DNA from: Kappaphycus alvarezii
Taxonomy: Eukaryota > Rhodophyta > Florideophyceae > Gigartinales > Solieriaceae
DNA: 64,000 bases
Direction: 5' to 3'
Assembly: GCA_002205965.3 (NCBI GenBank)
Contig: NADL03000041.1
Location: 310,001 to 374,000, forward strand
This document shows, one piece after another, positions 1 through 9,800 of this stretch; the stretch's first letter is position 1; each line of letters opens with the position of its first letter. Below the pieces are notes generated by a model. That model did no database searches and had not been told where the DNA came from. It saw only the letters and a program-made list of their open reading frames with translations. A program made the translations under genes and the position numbers.

Positions 1-640
1 GGTAGCAGATTTGGAGTTTGTGGAGCGGGAGGCGGGATGTGCGGGGATGGAAACGTGAGGACGGGGTTGTGGATGGAGTGAGGGGCTTTATATTCGTGTG
101 CAAGTTGGTAGAGAAAGTTAAGAATGCTATCTCGCCGAGCAAGTGGTGTGATTTCCACCCACGTTCCACTCTGAGATACCAGCGAAACACACACAGCCGG
201 CCGCGCAAAAAGCACGATGAGACGAATCAAAAACAGAGGAAATATAACACGCCAAAAAATAAAGCATTTTCTAAAATCCAATTCAAATGCCAGAGAAAAC
301 TGGACAGCTAAAAACCAAGGGCTGTATGATATCCTCAAATCGCGGACTAGGCCCATGTTACCAGCAACCCACCGCAACGCCTCCACACGCCGCCTTTCAT
401 ACCGTCCAGATACACTATTGGCGTATCTGGACGGTATGATCGGCTCGATGTGCAGCCATCAAGCAAGGGCCTTTGCGACGTTTTGCAGGTGCGAATTGTA
501 CGGAATCGAGTGTCACGTTTTGCACATGGATAACAGGGTGGAGGTTGTGTAGTTGTGCGGTTTCTGCGGGCCCGCCAATTTGAACCGGGGCTTCATTTGC
601 GGTGCATATGTAACCTATGAGCAACTTAGCAAACGCTCCA
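1..640. other. No recognised gene; perfect hairpin inside
   Basis: Short open frames of up to about 110 codons exist on both strands, but none resembles a known protein and none has a convincing start context. The only clear structure is a perfect inverted repeat at 397-439, listed separately. The right edge may be the 3' end of a minus-strand gene whose C/A-rich leader lies at 800-1180, but no domain is visible. Confidence 0.4.
397..439. repeat. Perfect 17-bp inverted repeat (hairpin)
   Basis: The arms at 397-413 and 423-439 are exact reverse complements around a 9-base spacer (414-422). The arm core is CCGTCCAGATAC. Such a stem could form in DNA or RNA from either strand. No oligo-T tract follows, so a bacterial-type terminator is not implied. 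No transposon ends or coding region are attached. Confidence 0.9.
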
Positions 641-799
641 ATCACGACGCACCATCTCCGTATGCTACACTAGCTGCATTGTGGTTGCAGCTACCGCCGC
701 CGCTGCACCATTTCTTCATAGTGCTTTGCCCGCTAAATTTACCACAATGGGCTTTTCTTGTGTACAGGGAGACTGTTGGGACGGTGGTAGTGGATAGAA

Positions 800-1180
800 T
801 GGTGAATGAGCCACGTGGGGGATGATGTGTATGTGTAGTGGTGTGCAAATTTAGCAGGCGGGATGATTGACGTGTTGTGATGCTCCCGCGGTTGTACATT
901 GGCTTGGACTGGGGTTTGCACAACGGTGTATGTTGAATGGTGGGTGGTTGGGGGTTGGCGGGGTTGCGTGTGGATGGTGGGATAGGTTGTGCGGTTGTTT
1001 TGGTTTGGTTTGATTGATTGTTGGGAGGAGGGGGTGGGGAGACAGTGCGGACGTTGTGGAGGGTTGCGGGATGGGTTTGGGCGGTGTAGGAGGTTTTTCT
1101 AAAAATAAGGCAGCTGGGAGCGTGTATTTTGGACATTGTGTTTGGCGGGCTTGTTGTTTTCACAATGGAATGTTTGGAGG
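800..1180 (-). promoter_or_regulatory. Candidate C/A-rich 5' leader of a minus-strand gene
   Basis: On the minus strand this block is made almost entirely of C and A with very few G, which appears as G/T-rich sequence on the plus strand. The leader of COX17 at 57.02-57.13 kb shows the same composition on its coding strand, so I infer a 5' leader or promoter pointing left. The open frame that crosses it (minus, 1163 to 642) is Pro/Thr/His-rich in this part only because of base composition. No domain was recognised downstream. Confidence 0.35.
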
Positions 1181-1249
1181 GTGGCGAGCTTCAATCGATT
1201 CAAGGATTGAAACAGTTATACAGTGCATTACACTGGCACAAGACGCTGA

Positions 1250-1280
1250 GTAGCTGTAGTAGCTGTAGCTGTAGCTGTAT
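1250..1280 (+). repeat. Short TAGCTG-type microsatellite
   Basis: An imperfect run of TAGCTG/TAG units. No coding role is apparent. Confidence 0.7.
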
Positions 1281-1394
1281 TGTCATGTGTGAAGATTTGC
1301 GTGATCTTCTCCGACTGCATTAATTATCTACAGTCGTACCCTCCCAAGTGAAATGTTATTGCAACCGTAAAAATGCTTTAGCAAACAGAACGAT

Positions 1395-1705
1395 GTACTG
1401 TACAGTGTACTACACATTGTACTACAGTACTGCTAAATTCTGTCCAAGCTAAGCTAACCAGTCGTAAGCGGGTCGCGTGATACCGAATGTACAGTACAGT
1501 CGCGCACCGTTTTTGCATGTAGTACCTTTGACAAATCACACGCGAAGAAAACAACCAAGTTGAACAACCCGTCGTAGAAAACCAATTGCAAAATTAGCAA
1601 GGAGTCAGTGTTACTGTACAGTACTCTATCACCATATACTCAACGCTTGAGTATGACACAAAAGATTCCAAAAGTTTCTCGCGTACCGTACTCTACTGTA
1701 CTGTA
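1395..1705. promoter_or_regulatory. Cluster of GTACTGTACAG palindromes
   Basis: Tracts of overlapping self-complementary GTACTGTACAG/TACAGTAC lie at 1395-1432, 1488-1500, 1612-1625 and 1694-1705. They sit between a C/A-rich leader-like block facing left (800-1180) and one facing right (1760-2118), the arrangement expected of a divergent promoter region. The same motif lies upstream of COX17 and of the PP2A subunit gene. The regulatory role is inferred. Confidence 0.4.
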
Positions 1706-1759
1706 TGTAGGAATCCACTTTCCGCGACAAGCAAACCTAAAAAAAGACACATCTAAATT

Positions 1760-2118
1760 CTCGAGCCTGCCAAACGTGACAAAGCACGCCACTTCAATCC
1801 CTACTCCTGCTCCCTCCACTCCCCCCAAACAAAACACCGCCAAATCCCACCCAGCCCCAACCTTGCCTCTTTTCCGCCTCTCGCTAAACCAAACCACCGT
1901 TACACCCACCCAAACCAACCAGCCTGCAGTACAACATCTCAAACCACTATCCCACACCCACACGCCGTCCACACCTCCACCCTCCATCCACATCCACCAC
2001 CCCAAATCCCCACGCAATCCAACACCCTCCACATCACAACCCCTATCTCAAAAATCAAACCCCCCCCACCTCCACAAACTCGCACAACTTGATCACCCGC
2101 TCTCTCACTCAGTAAACA
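1760..2118 (+). promoter_or_regulatory. Candidate C/A-rich 5' leader of a plus-strand gene
   Basis: The plus strand is strongly C/A-rich and almost free of G, and it ends just before an ATG at 2119 in the context aacaATGtc. It resembles the COX17 leader. The open frame crossing it (1608-2225) is Thr/Pro/His-rich purely through composition. Confidence 0.35.
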
Positions 2119-2304
2119 ATGTCAATTACGCCGATTTCTGCTTGCCATGCTTTGACGGGGTATCACTCGCTGCAGATGCGCCACGCTCTTTCTTCGGCGT
2201 CAAAGTGCAATCAAAGTTCATGTAGAACAAGTCGTCTGGGATTAAATCCGGGCGTCGCACATGGCGCTGAGAGAGTCGGATTCGGGGAGTTTTGGAGTGG
2301 GTGA
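2119..2304 (+). CDS. Hypothetical small protein (61 aa), unrecognised
   Basis: This is the first open frame after the C/A-rich leader-like block; the ATG at 2119 directly follows that tract. The 61-residue product has several Cys and Ser residues but no recognisable domain. A minus-strand frame overlaps it (2398-2126; 90 aa, Lys-rich C-terminus) and follows the left-facing C/A-rich block at 2290-2640, so only one of the two may be real. An indel in the assembly could also have truncated a longer protein. The call rests on context alone. Confidence 0.2.
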   Translation: MSITPISACHALTGYHSLQMRHALSSASKCNQSSCRTSRLGLNPGVAHGAERVGFGEFWSG

Positions 2305-2398
2305 GGGGAGGGGTTGGGGGGGGGTATAACCCGATTGTGGAGAGTAGGTTGCGTGGGGAGAGAAAGGTGGCTGGTGGGCTCGGTTTTGTGCTGTCCAT
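2126..2398 (-). CDS. Hypothetical protein (90 aa), unrecognised
   Basis: This minus-strand frame follows the block 2290-2640, which is C/A-rich on the minus strand. Its N-terminal half is Pro/Ser/Thr-rich, as expected of translated leader sequence. The C-terminal half (about residues 45-90) is charged, with a composition closer to a real protein and a Lys-rich end. It competes with the overlapping plus-strand frame at 2119-2304. Confidence 0.22.
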   Translation of the reverse strand: MDSTKPSPPATFLSPRNLLSTIGLYPPPTPPLTHSKTPRIRLSQRHVRRPDLIPDDLFYMNFDCTLTPKKERGASAASDTPSKHGKQKSA

Positions 2399-2640
2399 AA
2401 GGGATGTTGAGTGGTATGGCGTGTGGGGTTGTTGGTGGGATGGTTGATGGTTGATGGGTTTGATGGTTTGGGAGTGTTTTTTGCTGTGTTGGTGGGGGTG
2501 GGGTGGGGTGGTTGAGGAGTGAGGGAGTGGGGGTTTATGAAGGGTGTTGGCAGAATGATGGGTCGTTGTGCATACGGTAGGTAAGGGGGGTGCTCTGTAT
2601 TCCAGGGAGGGGAGAGATATTGGGGGAATGGCGGAGGCGG
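2290..2640 (-). promoter_or_regulatory. Candidate C/A-rich leader on the minus strand
   Basis: The plus strand is G/T-rich here, so the minus strand is C/A-rich. The block mirrors 800-1180 and pairs with the right-facing block at 3060-3440 across a GTACTGTACAG tract (2991-3024), forming a second possible divergent promoter. Confidence 0.33.
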
Positions 2641-2990
2641 TCTCTTGGGTTGCGAGAAAATATCGCGCAGAAATTTTGTGCCGTGTGGAGTATTGTATGA
2701 TTCAGCGGGATTGATTGCTAGGAATGGTGTGCAGGCCTTTTTGTCAAAAATGTCGGTGTGTATTGTACACGTGATGGAGGGGAGGTGGGCATACGTAAGG
2801 GTGTGTCTGGGTGCGTTATTTTTTACTGGGAGACCGGTGGCCCCGTTAGCCGCATTGCATGCCTGCATTTCTTTGGACTCTTCGAGGTCGTTGCGATTTT
2901 CTAAACATGACCTTTTATTTTTTAACAGTAATACAGATGTTATGATACCGCGCATTGCTTTCATACCCAACTTGTACACAGTTCACAATA

Positions 2991-3024
2991 CGGTACGGTA
3001 TACTGTACAGTACTGTACTGTACT
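2991..3024. promoter_or_regulatory. GTACTGTACAG palindrome tract
   Basis: Overlapping CGGTACGGTATACTGTACAG and TACTGTACTG units. The tract lies between oppositely oriented C/A-rich leader-like blocks. Confidence 0.4.
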
Positions 3025-3059
3025 GGCCCGTGTGCATTGTGCATCCTCACTGACGCCTC

Positions 3060-3440
3060 TTGGTTTCCTCACAACAATTTTCTCCAATAGCCCAAGCCCC
3101 CTTGCCCCTACCGTATCATCCCGCGTCATGTACCAAACGGGACCCACCATTCTGTTACCGTACCATTCACCAAGCCTAGTATCCGCCGTCCCGCCAAAGC
3201 ACCAAGTCACAAAAGGCACACCACGTACGACACCTCCACGTGTGCACCAATCCCCCAATAAATTCCCTTCCAACAAAACAGCAACCCTCCCGCCCTCCCC
3301 TCAACCTCCACGTGAAACTACGCTTTTTTATCCCTCAAAGCACCTGGCCCCATACCTTGCACCATGCCCCTTCCCTGCCAAATACACTTGTCTCATCCCG
3401 CAAAAGTCCGCCCCGCCCACCGGCACCTTTGGCAGTGTGA
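3060..3440 (+). promoter_or_regulatory. Candidate C/A-rich 5' leader, plus strand
   Basis: C/A-rich with few G on the plus strand. It is followed by a perfect hairpin (3431-3454) and an ATG at 3491 that opens a 117-codon frame. Confidence 0.33.
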
Positions 3441-3454
3441 GGAATCACACTGCC
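3431..3454. repeat. Perfect 10-bp hairpin with GGAA loop
   Basis: GGCAGTGTGA and TCACACTGCC flank a GGAA tetraloop (GNRA class) between the C/A-rich block and the ATG at 3491. In a transcript this would be a stable 5' UTR stem-loop. Confidence 0.85.
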
Positions 3455-3490
3455 TTCCCGGTATTGTATTGGTAATCTGATTCACGCCTC

Positions 3491-3844
3491 ATGCCACGCG
3501 ACAAGCTCGTCATACTTTCTACGCCGTCACAATTTCCATGTGTCGATGGGATATTCGGGACACATTACAGGGCGATGGGGTTTTGCCATGTACCATGGAA
3601 AGCGTGTTCTCTTTGCACAGAGCAGGGGATAAGAAACCCTTCCTTGGTCGTTGTTCTTTGGCCCTATTCACTGTATAAAAAGACCCTCACTGTTAGGCTT
3701 TACTTTGGCTATGGTGATATAACTGGAACGGGTGAAAAGGTTTTTGATGATGATTCGAGGGGGCCATTGATGAATGCTTTGCTTTATGAGCATTGGGGGA
3801 GGAGAAACTCAGATTGGGTGGTTTGCGGCTACTGTTTGAACTGA
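3491..3844 (+). CDS. Hypothetical protein (117 aa), unrecognised
   Basis: This is the first sizeable frame after the third leader-like block and the GNRA hairpin. The start is chosen as the first ATG after the hairpin, in the context cctcATGcc. The product has scattered Cys residues (including WKACSLC near residue 38 and a C-terminal CGYC) and no recognised domain. The supporting evidence is positional only, and a frameshift could hide its true extent. Confidence 0.25.
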   Translation: MPRDKLVILSTPSQFPCVDGIFGTHYRAMGFCHVPWKACSLCTEQGIRNPSLVVVLWPYSLYKKTLTVRLYFGYGDITGTGEKVFDDDSRGPLMNALLYEHWGRRNSDWVVCGYCLN

Positions 3845-3849
3845 CAGGT

Positions 3850-5420
3850 ATTGAGCAGTCTTGTTTTCTATCTCGGGGGTAAGAAATCGTCATCAGCGGA
3901 GCGATAGTCTTTCCTAGCAATGGTCGGCACCTGCGAATGCTGAATCACGAGATACCCCTGCGTCATGGCAGAATGGCCACTGGGTGAGACATTAACGCTT
4001 TTCACGCCGCATGTCTTGCAACTGCCTCTCGAAACTGCAGATTTTGCTCCCCCGTTTGCTCGCCATGGAAACCTCGTGCGTGAATGCAAATGTTGGATTT
4101 GAAACGTATGCAGTCAAGGATCGAAACCGTAAGCCTGCATTTCAAGTTAACGTCGGAAACATATTCAATCAAGGAAAATTATCTCACAAGTAGTCGGGAG
4201 TTGTCTTTACAATTACAACAATTTTCTCAAGTTGACTTAAAAAACTCGCGAAATACTAGGATTGTGTGGTTCAACAACGCGACACCTTGATTGCTAATAC
4301 TTTCGATTCAATGACAATATCTAGTTAGACGTTCAAAAATAGTCCTTGGGAGGGCATAAATCCAATGGGAGCTTCTGATATTACAGAGAGAGGAATCAAT
4401 TCAAATGATGCAGATCTCAGTAAATGGAACGCACGCAAACTGAACAGACGCATACACCTCAGCAGTCGCCAGGTTAGAGTTGTTGTGGGCGAGGAAAGAT
4501 ATCCTCGAAAAAGGTGGTAGGGGGACTGCAGCAAGAAATACTGTATGTTAGCTTTTGACGCGGGGATACCCTTAGTTTGCTAAATACATTCGCAATTCCA
4601 GTGTCCGCCGGGCCTGCTCCTGACACATGTCTGTTGTGAAGTATTTCTTCGTAAAGTCGAGCTACTCTGTGCACGTGGAAGTTTGCCACCATGTGCGGTT
4701 GCTCTATTAAAATTGTTCACCTCCAACAGACTTGTGTTGAAGTTCGAAAACCTTTACAACCAAAGATTATTTGTATACACATCGATGCAGATTTGATACA
4801 AATACAATCATACAGAATAAACTTTCTAGTACAGGTGCGTATGCTCTTCATGTCCACACCGTCGAAAGCATAATTAGTTGTACTAATCATTTACTGGATA
4901 TAATGAGCTCCCAGTTTTAACGATTACAGAAAAATATTCCTCTGTAGTTTTTTCCAGCTCCTGGCGATACACCCTCACCCTTCTTGCGTATCTCCTCTCT
5001 AATTACCGCCTCTCTTGTCGGGTCGTAAGCTCCGCCATACTGGGAAATCCAGTTTCAATTCACAGTTTTGACAGCGAGTGATACTAATATGTTCACACGT
5101 ACAGTGAAGTACATGCGGTAGTAGAGTCTATTTTTCCTTTACGTGATCTGTAAGTACTATGTTAAGTCCAATAGATATTTCTTCTCTCTTTTTGTGTTTC
5201 ATGGGAACAATGCAACCAATTAATCTTTAACAAATCCTTAAAGAGCGAAATTTGCACAACAAAAGAGTTATTTTAATGTCATTCCATTAATTTCATGCAG
5301 GCTGAATAATGAATGACCGGAAAAAATGACACAATGCAAAACCGTGGACATTCTTGTAAAACTTGTTAATATGTGGTTCGCGAAATCAAATCAAAATAGA
5401 ACCTCGTCTTACTTGGTATT
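3850..5420. other. No gene recognised
   Basis: There are only short open frames on both strands (up to 73 codons) with no recognisable products. Composition becomes progressively more AT-rich to the right. No tRNA, inverted repeat or transposon terminus was identified. Confidence 0.4.
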
Positions 5421-5549
5421 GTAGCTGTAAACGGTTGAAGAATTGTTTTCTTACTCCCTCTTTACTTGCAGGATGAGTCATTCTCAGTCTTAAGTAGTGA
5501 GCGAGCGTTAGTCTGAATGCTATGATCACAATATGCTATCCGAGATTGA
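5421..5549 (-). repeat. LTR-like repeat, copy 1 (3' LTR remnant)
   Basis: About 129 bp that recur in direct orientation at 15890-16019, with an almost exact core (AGTAGTGAGCGAGCGTTAGT) and diverged edges. The two copies bracket the minus-strand gag-pol order, as the LTRs of that element would. Similarity ends at about 5550, where a 25-bp triplication begins. Confidence 0.65.
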
Positions 5550-5624
5550 TAATTGAATTCAGTAAAGAGAGCACTAATTGGATTCTGATAAGAGAGCAAT
5601 AATTGGATTCAGTAAAGAGAGCAA
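5550..5624 (+). repeat. 25-bp tandem repeat, three copies
   Basis: Units at 5550-5574, 5575-5599 and 5600-5624 share the frame TAATTGRATTC..AAGAGAGCA with a few substitutions. They lie at the inner edge of the old element's LTR-like repeat and could be an LTR-internal duplication. Confidence 0.85.
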
Positions 5625-5881
5625 TACCAGAACCCTTCCACTTAAGGTAGACAGATGACAGGCTGTTAGACTCCCTTCTCCGGGAGTCGACGTAAGGAGG
5701 AACGAGCTCGTCGAACCTTGCCTGATCTGGGTATGAAGCCAAAAAACTGCCCAACATAACAGGAATATCTTTTCGCATGTTATGTAGCGGTTCCTACGTC
5801 GGTTCTCCATCCATAAAACCGCGCCATTTGGCTTGTACTTCATACTGCTTTGTGCTGCGGTTATAATGCATATCGACCAAT

Positions 5882-6391
5882 TTAGTCACTGCGTTGTAAT
5901 GTGGGCATGTGATCAATTGTTGACTTCAAATCTTCCGAAACGTGCAAGCTAGAATCTTGGTAGAACTTCAATCGATTGCAATGCACCAATGACACTTTGT
6001 CATTGAGTAAGTCATGTACTTCAAAGGTCCATTCCGAGTGGGCTCTCGTAACTTGAAATGTTCCAAACCATTGCAATCTTGACTTGTGCCCGTCTTCAGG
6101 GTTACATTTGGCAACCAAAAAATAGTCACCCACTGAAAAACTCACCAATTGAACCCTTGTTTGCTGGTTGTGACCCTTGATTGCGTCAGTTCAAGCTTTG
6201 GTGCACCTAAGAGCGACAAATGTATGCACACCCTGTAAGGCCTCCAGAATTGCACCCGTGTTTGTTATGCGTAGAGCGAAAACCCTGTCGAATGACATGG
6301 TCTTCCCAATAACAGGACGAAAAATATGCTTGAGAGGGTTATCCGGGGGAAACCCAGTGAACACAGTAACTGGGGCACGATTTACCAATTA
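5882..6391 (-). pseudogene. Gypsy pol C-terminal (post-integrase) region
   Basis: Two consecutive minus-strand frames, 6388-6191 and 6148-5882, are typical of the segment after integrase in Ty3/gypsy polyproteins. One has the NRAPVTVFTGFPPDNPL substrate-like motif. The other has the 'VGDYFLVAK ... RLQWFGTFQVTRAHSEWTFEV' region, a GPY/F-like or SH3-like module that contacts the integrase core. They are separated by a stop and frame break. The product would normally be cleaved from Gag-Pol and act with integrase at the target DNA. Confidence 0.7.
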
Positions 6392-7010
6392 CTAACGCTT
6401 GGTATGGTTAAGCACCGATTGTATGACGGGTAGAAAGCTAGGCCAGCCCTTTTCGCGGAGTAGAAACTCGGAGAAGAGGGCTTGGCATGTTCGCAGCAGT
6501 TCACGGCCTAGTCTTTCCACTGTAACATTTGATTTAGGAGCATTGGGTGCGGTGAAATGATGTTGTGAGTGAAGTGATTTGTTTAGATCATGCATCACTT
6601 GATTCCTGAAATGAGAACTTATATCTGCTACCCGTAGCGAAACAACACCAAATGCTGCAAACCAGCACAGCAGACCATTGACCGTAGCGTCAGCATCCCG
6701 TGCTTCAGCTGGAATGAACCTAGCGTATGATGATGCGTCATCTTTTAGCATTAATACGCATTTCAGCTTGGAGTTGCTTTCCCCCATGAACATGGAATCA
6801 AAAAGAATAAGCTCATTTGGCTTCTCGGCGTGCAGAGCATGTCCGTCTGGTCGCGTCACTCGCGGCCCGGCCGCTGTGCTTGCACAGTGTATACATGAGT
6901 CATAGAAGCAGCGAATATCTTCAGCCATTTTGTCCCAGGTGAAGTGTGCTCGTATGTTGCTCAACGTGCTATCGTAGCCTCGATGCCCTCCTTGGCCGAA
7001 ATGACCAATA
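6392..7010 (-). pseudogene. Gypsy integrase (partial)
   Basis: The frame 6964-6392 starts just after a GGHRGY motif near 7000. It contains the zinc-binding Cys pair (SCIHC), the catalytic-core segment 'PNELILFDSMFMGESNSK', a second-acid region 'RVADISSHFRN', and the NVTVERLGREL segment holding the catalytic Glu. This matches rve-type integrases of gypsy elements. It lies directly behind a truncated RT, showing an internal deletion. The frame is open for 190 codons, so this is the best-preserved part of the old element. Confidence 0.8.
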
Positions 7011-7119
7011 AGACAGATTCTCAGCTGTAAATTTACGTCACCGGGAGGAATCTAAATAGAACCAGATTTGTCTTTCCGAATAAAATTAACCAAAGAAAGA
7101 TCCCGTTTTTTCAAATCTC

Positions 7120-7381
7120 CCGTGACTAATTTCTGCTGGGAACCATTTTGGCAACGGCAAGGCATGTGCCTTAGTGACCTTGTTCACTGGTCTCAAATCT
7201 ACAATAGAACGCCACTGCTCTGGTACTGATTTCGGAATGATAAGGGGACACAAGCCCATAAGCTTTCCGGATTTTTATAGATAAGTCCTAGATCAAGTAG
7301 TTCCTTGACTTTCTTCTCCAAAAAGGACGGCTGTTGAGAAGAGTACATAAGAGTTTCACTCGGACTGGTGTTGTGCCCCAT
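7120..7381 (-). pseudogene. Gypsy reverse transcriptase, N-terminal fragment only
   Basis: The 5' RT segment is recognisable by 'QPSFLEKKVKELLDLGLI', the 'ESLWACVPL' step and, after a frame break, 'QWRSIVDLRPVNKVTKA', the conserved fingers motif LRPVN. The catalytic YxDD box and all of RNase H are absent. Sequence passes within about 100 bp into the integrase zinc-finger region. The deletion removes roughly 0.8-1 kb relative to a full element (family expectation). Confidence 0.75.
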
Positions 7382-7525
7382 TATGGATAGTGAATGTCAT
7401 TGGTTTGATTTGTAGCGGTGGGTTGGACCTCAGACGAACCCGAAACACGTCGGAATACTTTTCTAGTAGATAATTCAATGACGAAACATCATCGCCCTTT
7501 AACCCGTTATCTTGTGCATATCTGA

Positions 7526-8109
7526 TCAAGTCATCCAGCGAAGGCCGAACCTCCTTCGGGTCATGTGCCTGTGGTTCAAATACGTTCTCAAGGGTAGTGT
7601 TTCCTTTTTTCCAATTTGGTTGGTAGTATTTGATGACGAAATATCGTTTCCCTCCTTGTAAGAGCCTTGATTACCATTTGATTGTGTCCTTAGTATACTA
7701 GATAAAGTACCGCTATTAGTAAAAGGCCTTTTGCTAAGGACTGAGTCTGGCTCCCAAGAGATTAGGGAATAGTGCGCATTATCGAACAAATCTCTAACTT
7801 GCGCTAAATGACTGTCTAGGTTGAAACCTAGAGACTGAAGTAATGGGCGCGAGAGTAATAATTCATCCATGTCTTCATCCATAACCAAGTACTCCACATT
7901 TCTGAGCCTGAATGGGCCCTCGGGGTGTCGATAGCTGTAGCAATTCTATCTATATGGTGAAAATTTAACGTATATGTTGAATCGTTTTTTCCTACTGCTA
8001 GCCTGAGCTCTTCGGGCTCTGAGAATATTAGTACGGGACAAAGATATTTACATCCGCTAGTAGCTTTAGATGCTTCGGACTTAGTGCCGCATGATCTGCA
8101 CCGTAACAC
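7526..8109 (-). pseudogene. Gypsy protease region
   Basis: Two overlapping minus frames, 8109-7828 and 7897-7526, form one region with a frame break near 7900. The diagnostic segment 'VMDEDMDELLLSRPLLQSLG' followed by 'FNLDSHL' is the C-terminal half of the retropepsin-like domain in this gypsy lineage. A CRSCG pair at the start may belong to a zinc knuckle at the gag/protease junction. The catalytic DSG motif was not located. Confidence 0.6.
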
Positions 8110-8829
8110 CTGATATGATGACTTGTAAGTTGCCCATTAACCTTCCAGAAAGTCTTCCATCAGATCATCCTTGTAGGTCAGTGTGGAGGGCTTTCAACAA
8201 TTCGGAATTTTTAGCATTCCGAAATTGTTCAAGCAGCTTTCTTCGTCGCATCATCCGTTTTTGTGCAGTCTCCCATTAAATGACGTTCTCCCTGGCACCT
8301 CTTCTTGTTTAAACAAAAAGGAGGCTCTCTGCTATCCGTTCCATTTCCGACATGCTTGGTTGAGAAAGATACTTTCTGCTCTAAGTTGCCTGCGCCCTCA
8401 ACTCTTCTTCAGAAGGCGCCCTCTAGATGACTATTAGCATGCTTCTTATAATCACCACTTTCTATCTACTGATGTCCGCGTTTCCTCGAAATTTGTCCTC
8501 TTCGTCCTAGACAGATACGAATCTATCACAACTTACAGCTTCTGATACTACATGAGAGTAGAAACCCATCCAATTGTTCATTCAGTTTGTCTTCTTCAAT
8601 TGCAAGTCTGCTTCCAACTTATTCTTCAAAGTGGCGGGCCTCATAAAGAGAATGTATGACTCACCACCAGCCTAGTGTTGTTATCGATGAGGTTTTCTAG
8701 ACCTCTTCGGCTCAGAAAAGCATCATAATCTACAAAAAGAGACACAATTCTTTAGTTCTGGATCATCTTCCTTAGTATTGATGCGGACTTACCTCTTTAG
8801 TTCCACCTTCAGTAAAGCAGGTGTCAAAG
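8110..8829 (-). pseudogene. Gypsy gag, 3' part (older element)
   Basis: On the minus strand this continues the gag interrupted at the CAAAG site: after the junction the frame reads LTPALLKVELKR. Further on come KEDDPELKN, a degenerate 'SLFVDYDAFLSRRGLENL'-like stretch and 'RPATLKNKLEADLQLKKTN'. Frame breaks and stops are frequent. It is assigned to gag by position before protease and by its helical, charged character. Confidence 0.55.
8825..8829. repeat. Target-site duplication, left copy (CAAAG)
   Basis: CAAAG immediately precedes the 5' LTR and recurs immediately after the 3' LTR at 15493-15497. A 5-bp duplication is the normal footprint of Ty3/gypsy integrase. Confidence 0.9.
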
Positions 8830-9344
8830 TGTAACGATGGTGCCCCCAAAATCCCCTAAAGTACACTGACAGTATCCCGCCAGTAACCGTTACCAAGATT
8901 TACACTGTACCAAGACATCAGTGCAACTTGTGCACTGTACCCAGACACCGGTGTAAAACACAAGACCCGTACCACCCCGTGCCGAACCAATCACATAACG
9001 CCATTTGGCGATCTCGCGTGGTTCTCAAAACTTCTCCCACCTCACCAATCAGCAATTACTTTATGTCTTCTTGCCAATTGGACCAATGGAACTTTGCCAT
9101 GATGTTTACTGCTGTCAACCTCCCGATAGTTTCTACATGAATCTTCAAAACCTTTTAGTTTCGTGCCTTTAGGGCCGTTCCTCTAGAACACCTTTGAATT
9201 TAGCATCGTCTGCCTACAATTTACCCTTGTTGTCGTTGAGTACTTTTTCTATATAAACCCTGGTCTGAAGCTCCGGCCTGTTTACCGGAAGCATCAACCA
9301 TCAGTTCAACCATCGATTACCTCTTGTGCGCCCAAACCCCCACA
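8830..9344 (+). repeat. 5' LTR of the chromovirus
   Basis: 515 bp, starting TGTAACGATGG and ending CCCACA. It matches 14977-15492 except for a one-base indel (9005 area, TTTGG versus TTGTGG) and two substitutions near the 3' end. A TATA-like element (TATATAAACC) lies at about 9249-9258, giving a likely U3/R boundary shortly downstream. Confidence 0.95.
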
Positions 9345-9346
9345 TC

Positions 9347-9359
9347 TGGTAGCATCGCC
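9347..9359 (+). promoter_or_regulatory. tRNA primer binding site
   Basis: TGGTAGCATCGCC lies 2 bases after the 5' LTR. It is complementary to a tRNA 3' end of form ..GCTACCA. The A1:U72-type terminus this implies fits an initiator tRNA-Met. The exact tRNA is inferred because the host tRNA sequence is not available here. Confidence 0.75.
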
Positions 9360-9800
9360 AAAAAGTTTGTCAGTACTGCGAGTTCTTCCAATCCGACAGT
9401 AAGTTAAAATCTCTATTAGATTTGCCTTTCTGCCCGATTGCAAGGAGACTAACATTTTTTTTTACTCTGATCCTTCCGGATAACGCCCAGTGCCGAAAAA
9501 CAAGACTTCCAGGGACCGCCCTCGTCACCTGACGAGTACACCGAGAAGGACTTACAGGGATTTTTCGAGGAAAATTGTCGAGAAGTAAGTAAGTTTTGCT
9601 ACGGTCAAGAACCAAGGACACCGACGGGATTGAAATCGAGAACCGAGAACCCCGCCGCCTCCCACTTTCGCACTTCCGTCGGCCCTTCCACCGATACCAG
9701 CGCTTCCCGAGATCCCCCGCTCAAGGCCCGTCAAGTCAAGGAAGGCCAAACCGACCACTAGGCCTACGATTTCCAAGAAGGGCCTACCTGTTCTTCCTGA

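Noticed and set aside
642..1163. 173-codon minus-strand Pro/Thr-rich frame
   Set aside because: Low-complexity translation of a C/A-rich block; kept only as a leader candidate.
1608..2225. 205-codon Thr/Pro/His-rich plus-strand frame
   Set aside because: Its composition follows from the C/A-rich block; no motif, and the ATG lies upstream of the leader-like tract.
5550..5624. Possible CRISPR-like array
   Set aside because: Contiguous 25-bp tandem units without spacers in a eukaryotic LTR region.
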